Source: WTGJ01 sp965237765
GTDB lineage: Bacteria; Chloroflexota; Anaerolineae; Aggregatilineales; Phototrophicaceae
DNA: 64,000 nt
Assembly: GCA_965237765.1 (NCBI GenBank)
Contig: OZ250157.1
Location: forward strand, 434,001-498,000
Direction of reading: 5' to 3'
Every line of letters begins with the position of its first letter. Positions within the stretch are counted from its first letter, which is position 1. The position numbers were made by a program, and so were the translations under genes. The notes beneath the pieces were generated by a model, which made no database searches, had not been told where the DNA came from, and was given only the letters and a program-made list of their open reading frames with translations. This document shows positions 53,880 through 62,688 of this stretch, piece after piece.

Positions 53880-54782
53880 TTATACCGTCACGTTATTGAG
53901 AGCGAGCGCCTCACGCAATGCCTCGCGGATCAATTCAGGGCGGCGGTCTTCGATGATCAACCGTCCAAAATCCTTGATGAGACCCTGCCCCATGCCGTCG
54001 TCCAGGCATTCCACGAGGAAAGGCCTCTCCAGATCAACGCGCCGAGAAACAGCGCCCTGCTCGTGGCCGGCGTCGGCGAGGATGATGCCATCGCGCCCGA
54101 TGACGCAGCTGCGGCCAAAGAGCATACCCGGCTTCCAAGGGAGGCCATCGCGAACACCAAAGCTAGAGCTGACGAGGAAGATCCCCTGGTCCAGAGCGCG
54201 CGCACGCATTTGGATCTCAAAGTAGATTTCACTCGGGCCGCTTTGCCAGCGCGGATAGAACAACACTTCCACGCCCTTCATCGCGTAAACCATGGCGACT
54301 TCTGGGAAGTTGCAGTCGTAGCAGGTCATGATGCCGATGCGGCCGAAATCCAAATCGAAAACAGGGAATTCTTCTCCGGCTTGGATGTTGGGGTAAATCA
54401 GCTTCTCGGGCTGAGAGATATGTGTTTTGTCGTAACGGCCGATTTCCTGCCCCTGGCGATCGAGCAAGATCGCGCTGTTGTAAAGGCCATCGGCGCGCAA
54501 TTCGCCGACCGGCAGGATCAAGTACATCTCATAGCGCGCGGCCAGCTCGGCGAAGCGGGCGGTCAACTCCGCGACGGCTTCCTCAGAAGCTGCCTCCTCC
54601 AACGGTAACTGATGCCCTTCTACCTCAAAGAGATTGATCAGTTCGGGCAGGAGCACAATATCCGGCCGCTCGCGGCCCAACTTTTCCGTCAACTGGAGGG
54701 CGATTTCAACCATTTCATCGTTGCGTAAGATGTCATCCGGGCAAGGTGGTTGCACGGTCGCGAGTTTTACTTCTCGGGCCAA
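53880..54782 (-). CDS. Carbon-nitrogen hydrolase (nitrilase superfamily)
   Basis: A 300-residue hydrolase with the Glu-Lys-Cys triad intact: Glu47 (VLLPEL), Lys119 (RYDKTHIS) and Cys154 (IMTCYDCNFPEVA). The text fits omega-amidase/N-carbamoyl hydrolase branches more than true nitrilases, and the substrate is unknown. The start is TTG at 54782, supported by a near-perfect AGGAGG five bases upstream and by the absence of another start. A transcription terminator of the upstream binding-protein gene lies just before this ribosome site, so expression may depend on read-through or a separate promoter. Confidence 0.92.
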   Translation of the reverse strand: MAREVKLATVQPPCPDDILRNDEMVEIALQLTEKLGRERPDIVLLPELINLFEVEGHQLPLEEAASEEAVAELTARFAELAARYEMYLILPVGELRADGLYNSAILLDRQGQEIGRYDKTHISQPEKLIYPNIQAGEEFPVFDLDFGRIGIMTCYDCNFPEVAMVYAMKGVEVLFYPRWQSGPSEIYFEIQMRARALDQGIFLVSSSFGVRDGLPWKPGMLFGRSCVIGRDGIILADAGHEQGAVSRRVDLERPFLVECLDDGMGQGLIKDFGRLIIEDRRPELIREALREALALNNVTV

Positions 54783-54811
54783 CTTAACCTCCTGGAATTG
54801 GTCTCGTTATG

Positions 54812-54854
54812 AAAAAAACGTTCCGGGGCCACACTGGTGTAGGTGTAGCCCCGG
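54812..54854 (-). terminator. Rho-independent terminator after the peptide-binding protein gene
   Basis: On the minus strand, 12-base arms (54854-54843 and 54834-54823, one G-U pair) with an eight-base loop are followed by AACG and a run of seven T. It ends the dpp-like operon 12 bases after its last stop. Confidence 0.82.
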
Positions 54855-54866
54855 GCTGAAAAATTT

Positions 54867-56438
54867 CTACATCGAAAGCCAGACGTCTTCCAGTTGACGG
54901 TGTGCTTTGTCGGGGAAGGGAACGAAACCATGGACATTGGTTCTCGCTGCCACCACATGGTTACGTGCATAGACCCAGGTAGCGGTCGGCTGGAACTCGG
55001 CGACAAGGATTTGGATGTCGCGCCAAATGGCCTTGCGTGCTTCTGGATCCGAGATCGCTGCGGCCGCTTGCACCATCGCGTCGAGCTCCTCCGAGCAAGG
55101 ACCGTAGTAGGTATGGGCCAGGGGAGAACTGCAGGCCAACAAGTTAAGAATGGCTTCCGGTGTCGGCCCACCGATTTCCAGATTGGTCGTGAGGTGAAAA
55201 TCTTCGTTGGTCAGGGCATCCACCCAGGTTGCAACACCTTCGTGGCCTACCACTTCGCAGTTGATACCGATGTCGATCATGTATTGTTGGAACAGCAGCG
55301 CGCCATTCTTCATGATCGGCAGGGAATCAATGTATACGACGGTCATATCAAAACCATCTGGATGGCCGGCTTCTGCCAGCAGGGATCGTGCCAGATCCGG
55401 GTCATATTGATAATATGGCAACTCGGAGGCGGGCACGTGTAGATCCGCAAAAGCGGGTGTGATGACACCAGTAACAGTACCCAGACCGGCGCCCACCAGC
55501 TCCAAGACTTCCTCACGGTTGATCGCGGACGAAACCGCGCGCCGCACCAACACATTGTCCATCGGCGGCCGGTCGCCATTGAAGCACCAGAAAATGCCGC
55601 CATTGGCGGGCACTTCGAGCAGCTGAAGGTCTGGATTGCCGACCAGCAGGGCATAGTTGTTGGGGTCTTCCAGGGTGACGAAATGCGCATCGCCGGCCCT
55701 TAAAGCAGCCAACGCCGAGCTTTCCTCGGGGAAGTCCTGGGATACGATGCCATCGAGGTAAGGTTTGCCCTCTTGCCAATAGTTTTCGTGTCGGCTGAGG
55801 ACCATTTCGATCTGTGGCCGCCAATCTTCCAGCTTGAATGGGCCAGTGCCATTCACATTCCTCAACAGCCAATCTGGTCCCATATCTGCGCTGGATGTCG
55901 GCAGGATGAACGCCCAATCTTGCAGCTGTGGAAAGATAGCGCTGGCAGCGGGGAGATGAAAACGCACCGTGTAATCATCCACAACCTCAATTTTATCGAT
56001 CAGCCCGACGCGATTTATCGCAAGATGACCCGCGTCCGGGTCCAGGATGATTCCGTAGCTATACTCCACATCGGCAGCGGTGAAGTCTTCGCCATTGTGG
56101 AACTTGACACCCTGACGCAAGTTGAATTCCCAGGTGGTGTCATCAACCTGGCTCCAGGACGTCGCCAATTTGGGAACCGCATTGAGCGTAGGTCCCGTGG
56201 TTACCAGCGGCTCGTAAAAGCGTGGAAGAGTGATCTGCCCAGCTTCCAGGTTCAACGAAGTTTTTGGATCGAGATCTTCCACCGAATAGGTACGAGCCTC
56301 GATCAAGACACCGCCACGTTGCGGATCTTGAGCAAGCGCCTGCCAGGCGGGGATCGGGATCGTACTCGCCGCACCGGCGACACCAGCCAGTTTCAAGAAT
56401 TGCCGGCGTGATAACCCCCCCTTCTTCATGATATGCAT
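54867..56438 (-). CDS. Peptide/nickel ABC transporter substrate-binding protein (family 5)
   Basis: A 523-residue DppA/OppA-type binding protein. The N-terminus has a twin-arginine signal (LSRRQFLKLAGVAGAAS), so it is exported folded by Tat. The mature domain shows YSVEDLDPKTSLNLEAGQI, the family 5 signature FNLRQGVKFHNGEDFTAADVEYSY, NVNGTGPFKLEDWRP and RAVSSAINREEV. It binds oligopeptides or other amide-rich solutes for the two downstream permeases encoded upstream on the same strand. A GAGG site precedes the ATG at 56438. GC content is lower than in most of the window. Confidence 0.93.
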   Translation of the reverse strand: MHIMKKGGLSRRQFLKLAGVAGAASTIPIPAWQALAQDPQRGGVLIEARTYSVEDLDPKTSLNLEAGQITLPRFYEPLVTTGPTLNAVPKLATSWSQVDDTTWEFNLRQGVKFHNGEDFTAADVEYSYGIILDPDAGHLAINRVGLIDKIEVVDDYTVRFHLPAASAIFPQLQDWAFILPTSSADMGPDWLLRNVNGTGPFKLEDWRPQIEMVLSRHENYWQEGKPYLDGIVSQDFPEESSALAALRAGDAHFVTLEDPNNYALLVGNPDLQLLEVPANGGIFWCFNGDRPPMDNVLVRRAVSSAINREEVLELVGAGLGTVTGVITPAFADLHVPASELPYYQYDPDLARSLLAEAGHPDGFDMTVVYIDSLPIMKNGALLFQQYMIDIGINCEVVGHEGVATWVDALTNEDFHLTTNLEIGGPTPEAILNLLACSSPLAHTYYGPCSEELDAMVQAAAAISDPEARKAIWRDIQILVAEFQPTATWVYARNHVVAARTNVHGFVPFPDKAHRQLEDVWLSM

Positions 56439-56518
56439 GATTTTGCCTCACTTTCCTCTATTTGAACGAACGATGTCTCGGACACTTTTCAAAACTTATC
56501 GCATTTGACAAATAATTG

Positions 56519-57409
56519 CTAATCCCTGCCACGAATTGTCGGATCCAGGGCGTCTCTCATGCCATCTCCCGCCAGGTTGAAGGCGAGCACCATGATCATG
56601 ATGGCCAAACCGGGGAAAAACGAGTACCACGGCGCGAGTTCCAAAACTTCACGCCCTTCGCTTAACATGCGTCCAAGAGAAGGCGCCGGCGGTTGGACGC
56701 CAAGCCCGACAAAACCGAGGGCTGCTTCAATCAAGATGGCATACGAAATACTTAAGGTGGATTGCACCAGCGCGATGGGGATGACATTCGGGGCGATTTC
56801 CCGAAACAAGATTCGTGGATGATGAGCTCCCAAGGCGACACTGGCTTCGACATAGGGTTTGGCACGTTCTACCAGTGTGGGGGCTCGTGTGAGCCGCGCG
56901 AAAAAGGGTACGTTGACTATGCCAATGGCTAAGATCGGGTTGATCAATCCCGCCCCGAGTACCCCGGATAGTGCAATTGCCAGTAATAAGGTGGGAATGC
57001 CAAACAACATATCCAGCAGTCTTGAAAGGGTCATATCCACCCGGCCACCCAAATAGCCAGATACCAATCCTAAGACAACACCTAAAGCTCCTCCCCAGCC
57101 AACCGAAATGATGCTGACCCACAAAGAGATACGGATGCCGAAGAGCAGGCGGCTGAAAATATCACGGCCCAGGTTATCTGCGCCAAATGGATGGGCCGCA
57201 CCTGGTGAAGCAAAACGCGAACGAATGCGTACCTCATCCGTTGCATAAGGCGCTATCTGCCCTGCAAAAACAGCCAGCAGAATGAAAATAAATACCAGGA
57301 ATAGCCCAATCACCACCAGACGATTGCGCAGGATTTCCCGCAGGAAATCGGCCAGCCAGTTACGGGCAACCCACCCGCTGCCCAACCCTCCCTCGTGGGC
57401 TAAACTCAT
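56519..57409 (-). CDS. Peptide ABC transporter permease (DppC type)
   Basis: A complete 296-residue DppC/OppC permease with six TM helices. N-terminal TM LVVIGLFLVFIFILLAVFAG, HPFGADNLGRDIFSRLLFGIR (the family GTDxxGRD motif as GADNLGRD), RLLDMLFGIPTLLLAIAL, EAA region VEASVALGAHHPRILFREIAPN and C-terminus FNLAGDGMRDALDP. It pairs with the DppB-type protein encoded just before it (ATGA overlap). It is a useful intact reference for the two broken DppC-type fragments at 45.1-45.3 and 48.9-49.4 kb. No DppD/DppF ATPases are in the window. Confidence 0.94.
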   Translation of the reverse strand: MSLAHEGGLGSGWVARNWLADFLREILRNRLVVIGLFLVFIFILLAVFAGQIAPYATDEVRIRSRFASPGAAHPFGADNLGRDIFSRLLFGIRISLWVSIISVGWGGALGVVLGLVSGYLGGRVDMTLSRLLDMLFGIPTLLLAIALSGVLGAGLINPILAIGIVNVPFFARLTRAPTLVERAKPYVEASVALGAHHPRILFREIAPNVIPIALVQSTLSISYAILIEAALGFVGLGVQPPAPSLGRMLSEGREVLELAPWYSFFPGLAIMIMVLAFNLAGDGMRDALDPTIRGRD

Positions 57410-58365
57410 GCCTCACCCCCATAACGGATGCGCGGGTTCAGGTAGGCATATAGCAAATCGATCAAGAAATTGAGGCAGATGAATAACGTGCTCGTCAGCA
57501 AGAGGGTGGCTTGAATGGTCGGGAAATCGCGCGCTTGAATCGAACTCAGGATGAGACGGCCGAGGCCCGGGAGGGTGAAAACCGCTTCTACAGTAACCGC
57601 GCCACCGATCAAGTACCCGGTCATCAAGCCAATGATCGTCACGATGCTGATGAGCGAATTGCGCAACACATGCTTGGCAATGACGGATCGTTCCTGTAGC
57701 CCCTTCGACCGGGCGGTACGCACATAATCGCGATGCAGCTCCTCCAGCACGCTGGAGCGGGTCAAGCGCATCACATTGGCGATATTTATCGTGCCCAGGG
57801 CAATTGCTGGCAGGATGAACATCGTCAGGTTTCTGATTGGATCCTCCCAAGGTGGTACGAAGCGAATCGGGGGGAACCAGTTGAATACCGTCAGGGCGAT
57901 CAAGATCATCATCGAACCCTGCCAGAAATCCGGCAGGCCCAGCGCTGCAAAGGAGAGGGCACGACCGACATTATCAAACAGGCTATTACGCTTGATGGCC
58001 GAGAGCACACCGAGGGGAACACCAATCACTACGGTGATGAACATCGCCAATGCCGTCAGTTCGATGGTGACCGGTAGGCTTTCGGCAATCAGCTCACGGA
58101 CTGGTACATTGTTGCGCCAGGAAGTACCCAGATTTCCTCTAAAAATAGAGGACAACCAATTGAGATATTGTATGGGTACCGGTTGATCCAAACCATAGCG
58201 CTCTTCCATTTCAGCGATGAGCGCTGGGCTACGATTGGCGAATATGGTTAGCTTGGTATCGATGATATCGCCGGGCAGGACGTGGACCAGAAGGAATACC
58301 AGGATTGAAACGCCAACCAGCGTGAGCAGCGTGATCAACAAACGGCGTACGATGTAACCGGTCAT
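57406..58365 (-). CDS. Peptide ABC transporter permease (DppB type)
   Basis: A complete 319-residue DppB/OppB permease. N-terminal TM VRRLLITLLTLVGVSILVFLLVHVLPGD is the family start; MEERYGLDQPVPIQYLNWL, GVPLGVLSAIKRNSLFD, and the coupling motif YVRTARSKGLQERSVIAKHVLRNSL follow. It is the first gene of the dpp-like operon and has a strong AGGAGG site. Repeated sequence elements about 25-45 bases upstream may be regulator sites. Confidence 0.94.
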   Translation of the reverse strand: MTGYIVRRLLITLLTLVGVSILVFLLVHVLPGDIIDTKLTIFANRSPALIAEMEERYGLDQPVPIQYLNWLSSIFRGNLGTSWRNNVPVRELIAESLPVTIELTALAMFITVVIGVPLGVLSAIKRNSLFDNVGRALSFAALGLPDFWQGSMMILIALTVFNWFPPIRFVPPWEDPIRNLTMFILPAIALGTINIANVMRLTRSSVLEELHRDYVRTARSKGLQERSVIAKHVLRNSLISIVTIIGLMTGYLIGGAVTVEAVFTLPGLGRLILSSIQARDFPTIQATLLLTSTLFICLNFLIDLLYAYLNPRIRYGGEA

Positions 58366-58387
58366 GTTCCTCCTGGCGCTTTCCGGT

Positions 58388-58412
58388 CAGCACCGACTTA
58401 ATCAGTACCGAC
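58388..58412. promoter_or_regulatory. Direct repeats in the dpp-like operon leader
   Basis: CAGCACCGAC (58388-58397) and CAGTACCGAC (58403-58412) are direct repeats with one mismatch and a 15-base period, 23-47 bases upstream of the DppB-type start. Such spacing could bind a dimeric regulator; this is inference. A second imperfect palindrome (GCAAAT, eight bases, ATTTGC) lies nearby at about 58447-58466. Confidence 0.35.
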
Positions 58413-58479
58413 CAACTTCTTTAGTTAAGCAGTAGCGCGGCGAATTCGCAAATTGGGCGCCATTTGCCGGATCGAACCA

Positions 58480-59724
58480 TCACATTGCCAGATATTCGGC
58501 GATGAGGAGCGCATATAGCTGCGCCGCCTCGACCAAGGCATCAATTTCGACATATTCGTTCGGTCGGTGGCAATTGGGCAGGCGGCCGGGCCCAAAGGCA
58601 GGTATGGTCGGAATATCGCCAACTCCTTGCCACCAGATCGCGTCCGTCCCGCCGGGGAAATAGCCGAGGGGTGGCGGCTCCGGCAGGACAGCCGCGGCGG
58701 CGCGGGCGGCCGCTTGCACGAGGGGATGTTCGGCATCGATGGCCGTTGGTTGCGTCCAGGCTTTTATGCCGGCTTCGTATTCCCAGGTCACGTCAGCGTC
58801 GGCATTTTCGCGGCGAAATTCGGCCAGGACGCGCTCGATATCCTCAGTCATCGTCGCTTGCTTCATGCCGGGCAAAGTGCGCACATCGCAGCTGATGCGG
58901 GCTTCACCGGCGATTTTCGCCAGGCCGGCGCCGCCGCGAAAGACTGTAGCCAGATTCACGGTCGGCCCCGGCGGACAGAGCTCATTGGGTGGATAGCGCA
59001 ATTGTAAACGCTCATGCAAGAAGACAAGCAGGCGACTCGCCACCAGGTTCGCGTTCACCACCGGCACGCGGTCACTGATGCTGCTATGCGTTTGCGTGCC
59101 ACCAATTCGGAAGTGGAAGCAAGAAACACCGCGCGAGATCAACGGTAGCATCTCCCAATTGCGCGTGATACCACAGGGCTCGGCGATGAGCGCGGCGTCC
59201 GCCTGGAGACCGAGGTCTTCGACGAGATGGCGGGGCCCAAATTGCGCGCCCCCTTCCTCGTCCGCCGTGAGCGCCAGCAATACCTTCCCACAAAGCTGGC
59301 CAGCGAAACACGCCACCGCCGCCGCCAGTCCGTAGACCAGAGCGGCATCCGGCCCCTTCATATCCGCCGCGCCCAGCCCGTAGAGCCGACCTTCGCGGAC
59401 GACGCCGCGGTAGGGATCCGTATCCCATTCGGCGATCGGGTCGGGCGGTTTTGTATCCAGGTGTCCGTTCAGTAAGAGGGTCGGTCCGGGGCGCCCGGTA
59501 TCGTAAGTGCAGACGAGATTGGCGCGCGCGTTCTGTGGCTCGAAGATTTCCAGATCGTGAAATCCGAGTTGGCGCAGGGTGGCCGCGGCAATATCGGCGG
59601 CGGCGCGTTCGTCCCCGGGCGGATTCGGCGTGGGCGCGGCAATCAAATGCTGCGCCAGGACGACCATATCCTCTTGCCGTTGTTGGACAAATTGACTCGC
59701 GGCTGCGCGCATTGCGTCGCTCAT
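58480..59724 (-). CDS. M20-family peptidase/deacylase (ArgE/DapE/CPG2-like)
   Basis: A 414-residue zinc hydrolase with the ArgE/DapE motif order: LLLNGHLDTKPPD (metal His/Asp), GRLYGLGAADMKG (bridging Asp), ALTADEEGG (catalytic Glu and metal Glu) and a C-terminal metal His in LPNCHRPNEYVEI. It removes acyl or amino-acid groups from small amides. The start at 59724 overlaps the oxidoreductase stop (ATGA); the frame is open further upstream as a shadow of that gene. It precedes the dpp-like importer on the same strand, suggesting hydrolysis of imported peptides. Confidence 0.92.
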   Translation of the reverse strand: MSDAMRAAASQFVQQRQEDMVVLAQHLIAAPTPNPPGDERAAADIAAATLRQLGFHDLEIFEPQNARANLVCTYDTGRPGPTLLLNGHLDTKPPDPIAEWDTDPYRGVVREGRLYGLGAADMKGPDAALVYGLAAAVACFAGQLCGKVLLALTADEEGGAQFGPRHLVEDLGLQADAALIAEPCGITRNWEMLPLISRGVSCFHFRIGGTQTHSSISDRVPVVNANLVASRLLVFLHERLQLRYPPNELCPPGPTVNLATVFRGGAGLAKIAGEARISCDVRTLPGMKQATMTEDIERVLAEFRRENADADVTWEYEAGIKAWTQPTAIDAEHPLVQAAARAAAAVLPEPPPLGYFPGGTDAIWWQGVGDIPTIPAFGPGRLPNCHRPNEYVEIDALVEAAQLYALLIAEYLAM

Positions 59725-60728
59725 TCGATATCTCCTTCCAAGCGGATCGGCCGCCCTTCTTTCGCGCTGCGGATCAGCGCTTCCGCGACCATCAACCCGC
59801 GATACGCGTCTTCTGGATCGAGCACTGTCAGAGGGCGATCTTCCAACACACAGGCGACGAAATAGTGTATCTCTTCGCGCAGAGAGCCCGCCACCGCGCC
59901 ATGCACGACCGGCCAATAGCTGGTATCTGGCACTTCCACGCGCTCGCCCCAGAATTGCAAATTGTTGCCAGGCACTTCCGTCAACGCTATGCCTGCTGTC
60001 CCGACGACTTCCAGCAAACAGTGCCCGCGCCAGGGCGTCGCCTCTGGTAATTGCCAGATCGTCTCGATGACGCCGAGCGAACCGTCTTCCATCGTGATGA
60101 TCCCCCAGAACACGTCGTCGCCCTGACCCGAAACACTCAGCGATTTCATATACACTTCGACTGGTCGCCGCCCTTCGTAATACCATAGGATGAGGTCGAT
60201 ATCGTGCACGCCTGTCGTATAGAGGCGGTTGGAATGCGCATATTGCGGGATTTGCGTACGCACTATATTACGGCGCCCATAGACGCTGAAGACCCGCCCC
60301 AGCTCACCGCTCGCGACTCGCGCTTTGATAACCGCGCAAGCTGGATCGAAACGCAAAATATGCCCCACTTGTAAGCGCCGACCCAGCCGCCGCGCCTCGT
60401 CGATCAGCGTGCGCGCTTCTGCCAGATCGGAGCTCAGCGGCTTCTCGACGAAGATGTCGATACCGCGCCGCAACGCAGCCATCGCTGGCTCGAAATGTTG
60501 TGTGTCGGGAGTGACGATGTGGACGGTATCGAGCGCCATTTGCTCGAGCAACGCGCGCCAATCAGTGAACACATGCGCCACCTCATAACGTGTCGCCAGC
60601 TCCTGCGCGCGCGCGCCATCCACATCTGCCAGCGCGACCAGCTCGACTGACGCGGCGTTGGCCAGGACGTCCAGGTGCCGGGCGCCAAAATCGCCGACTC
60701 CGATTACCGCGCTGCGTATTTTCGTCAT
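59721..60728 (-). CDS. Gfo/Idh/MocA-family oxidoreductase
   Basis: A 335-residue NAD(P)-dependent sugar/inositol-type dehydrogenase. Rossmann fold VIGVGDFGARHLDVLAN near the N-terminus, VHIVTPDTQHFEPAMAAL, the catalytic-lysine motif IFVEKPLSSD, and GVHDIDLILWYYEG (active-site His/Asp helix) are all present. It oxidises or reduces a hydroxyl of a sugar or cyclitol. It is the first gene of the minus-strand run that includes the M20 peptidase. No clear ribosome site precedes its ATG. Confidence 0.92.
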   Translation of the reverse strand: MTKIRSAVIGVGDFGARHLDVLANAASVELVALADVDGARAQELATRYEVAHVFTDWRALLEQMALDTVHIVTPDTQHFEPAMAALRRGIDIFVEKPLSSDLAEARTLIDEARRLGRRLQVGHILRFDPACAVIKARVASGELGRVFSVYGRRNIVRTQIPQYAHSNRLYTTGVHDIDLILWYYEGRRPVEVYMKSLSVSGQGDDVFWGIITMEDGSLGVIETIWQLPEATPWRGHCLLEVVGTAGIALTEVPGNNLQFWGERVEVPDTSYWPVVHGAVAGSLREEIHYFVACVLEDRPLTVLDPEDAYRGLMVAEALIRSAKEGRPIRLEGDIE

Positions 60729-60840
60729 TGTGCCAATTCCGATCTCCCCTGCTGATTCCCGTTTACCGCAATCTTTTGCTTATTACTAGATATTTGTTAT
60801 TTTACCGTGCGACTGAACGGAATGCAGAAAGGGAGGAGAC

Positions 60841-62248
60841 ACGCACCGCAAGCGACTTGGGTTTACCCTGCTCATCCTGTTCATCTTCGCCTATGTGCTC
60901 AGCAACCTGCTCGTCGGTGTCGCATTGGCCGATAATGGCGGTGACCTAGTTGACCAGAGTGAAGATGAGGCAGCCGCAGTAACTGAAGAGTTGGAAAGCG
61001 CCAATAACCTCGATACCGTCTGGATCCTCGTCGCCGGCTTCCTGGTCTTTTTCATGCAAGCTGGCTTTGCGCTCGTGGAGGCCGGCTTCGTCCGCGCGCG
61101 CAATGTCGTGAACATCTTCATGAAGAATCTGTTTGACTTATCGGTGGGCGCCATCTGTTATTGGGCGATCGGTTTTGGCATCATGTTCGGCGCTGGTAAC
61201 CAGTTGTTCGGCAGCGAATGGTTCCTGCTGAATGGACTACCGGACGTCTACCCCGACTACACGGTATCCAGTTATGCGTTCTTCTTCTTTCAGTTCGCCT
61301 TCGCGGCGACGGCCGCCACCATCGCCGCGGGCGCGATGGCCGGCCGCACCGATTTCGGCGGCTACCTCGTTTGCAGCCTCATCGTGACGATGTTCATCTA
61401 CCCGGTGGTCGGACATCGGATCTGGAGCGGCAGCGGCTGGCTGGCGAATCTTTCGACTCCCTTCTCAGATTTTGCCGGCTCCACCGTGGTGCATTCCACC
61501 GGCGCTTGGGTCGGCCTCATGGGCGCCCTAGCCATCGGGCCGCGGCGCAATCGCTTCGGCGATCACGGCGCGCCCATCCCCGGCCATAGCATGACGCTCG
61601 TCGGGCTCGGCACCTTCATCCTCTGGCTCGGCTGGTTCGGCTTCAACCCCGGCAGCCAGTTGGATGCAGACGCCGCCAGCATCTCGCACATCACCGTCAC
61701 CACCAATCTGGCAGCGGCGGCAGGGTCGCTCTCGGCGATGTTCCTGGGCTGGTTGCCGTGGGTAAGCCACAATTGCCCTGGGGCCTGAATGGCGCCCTGG
61801 CTGGGCTCGTTTCCATCACCGCCTCGACCAACGCCGTCACTCCATTGGAAGCAGTCATCATCGGCGCCATCGGCGGCATCATCATTATTACGGCGTGAAC
61901 TTCCTGGAGAGCCGCAAGGTGGATGACGTGGTCGGCGCCGTTTCCGTACATGGTTTTTGCGGCGTATGGGGGACACTGGCGGTAGGCATCTTCGCTGCGG
62001 AAACGGGTCTCTTGCATGGCGGCGGGCTGGATCAACTCATCTCGCAAATCATTGGCGTCGTTGCGGTCGCGGCCTTCGTCATCATTGCGGCGGCGATCAT
62101 GTTCCGCATCATCGCCGCTACAGTGGGCCTGCGCGCGCCGGAAGACGCGGAAATCTTTGGGCTGGATATCTACGAGCACGGTTTGGTCGCCTACCCCGAA
62201 TTCACCAACTCCCCCAGCGAACCGACCCCTCCCCGCTCCCGCAAATAG
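60841..62248 (+). pseudogene. amt: Ammonium transporter Amt with two -1 frameshifts and unclear start
   Basis: Three consecutive frames together spell a full Amt channel. Part 1 runs to ~61760 (signal peptide KRLGFTLLILFIFAYVLSN, VFFMQAGFALVEAGFVRARN, HSTGAWVGLMGALAIGPR, GTFILWLGWFGFNPGSQL). Part 2 is ~61761-61888 (GKPQLPWGLNGALAGLVSITA, ending IGGIIII). Part 3 is ~61891-62248 (YGVNFLESRKVDDVVGA, VHGFCGVWGTLAVGIF, IFGLDIYEHGL). Restoring one G in the GTGGGTAAG tract and one T in ATTATTACGG gives one frame. No ATG/GTG/TTG opens the signal peptide; an ACG at 60841 follows GGGAGGA at the right distance. The pairing with glnK downstream supports an operative ammonium uptake system. Confidence 0.85.
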
Positions 62249-62273
62249 AAATGGATGAATGGAGGAATCACTG

Positions 62274-62645
62274 ATGATCAAGAAAATCGAGGCCGCCATT
62301 CGGCCGGATAAACTGAATGTGGTAATGCAAGCGCTGATTGATACGGGCGCCATCGGCGTAACGGCCATCGAAGTCAAAGGTCGCGGTCGCGAAGGCGGGA
62401 TGGAGCTGCAATGGCGCACGGGCACTTACGTCGTCCACCTGCTGCCGCGCGTGCTAATCAGCATCGTTTGTAACGATGAGGATGTGGCGAAAAATGTGGG
62501 AGCGATCCGCCAGGCCGCCTATACCGGTGGTAAGGGCGACGGCATCATCTACATCTCGCCGGACGATAGCGTCGTGCGCATCAGCACCGGTGAGGAAGAT
62601 ATGGCTGCGCTGAGTTATGTCAGCGAGAATGGCAAGGGCAGTTGA
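62274..62645 (+). CDS. glnK: P-II nitrogen regulatory protein (GlnB/GlnK family), atypical
   Basis: A 123-residue P-II protein, ~11 longer than usual. It has MIKKIEAAIRPDKLNVVMQAL, VTAIEVKGRGREGG and a T-loop LQWRTGTYVVHLLPRV, where the uridylylatable Tyr51 equivalent is Tyr52 and the usual Tyr46 is Trp47. The B-loop reads TGGKGDGIIYI instead of TGKIGDGKIF, so Lys90 is replaced by Ile, and the following RIRTGE is RISTGE. These residues bind ATP and 2-oxoglutarate in normal P-II proteins. It should plug or release the Amt channel encoded directly upstream. The start at 62274 has GGAGGA upstream; an ATG at 62259 is in frame. Confidence 0.92.
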   Translation: MIKKIEAAIRPDKLNVVMQALIDTGAIGVTAIEVKGRGREGGMELQWRTGTYVVHLLPRVLISIVCNDEDVAKNVGAIRQAAYTGGKGDGIIYISPDDSVVRISTGEEDMAALSYVSENGKGS

Positions 62646-62688
62646 TGGCCCGTTTTTCCTCGCGCTCGCCTTGAACCGCGCTGGTTAA

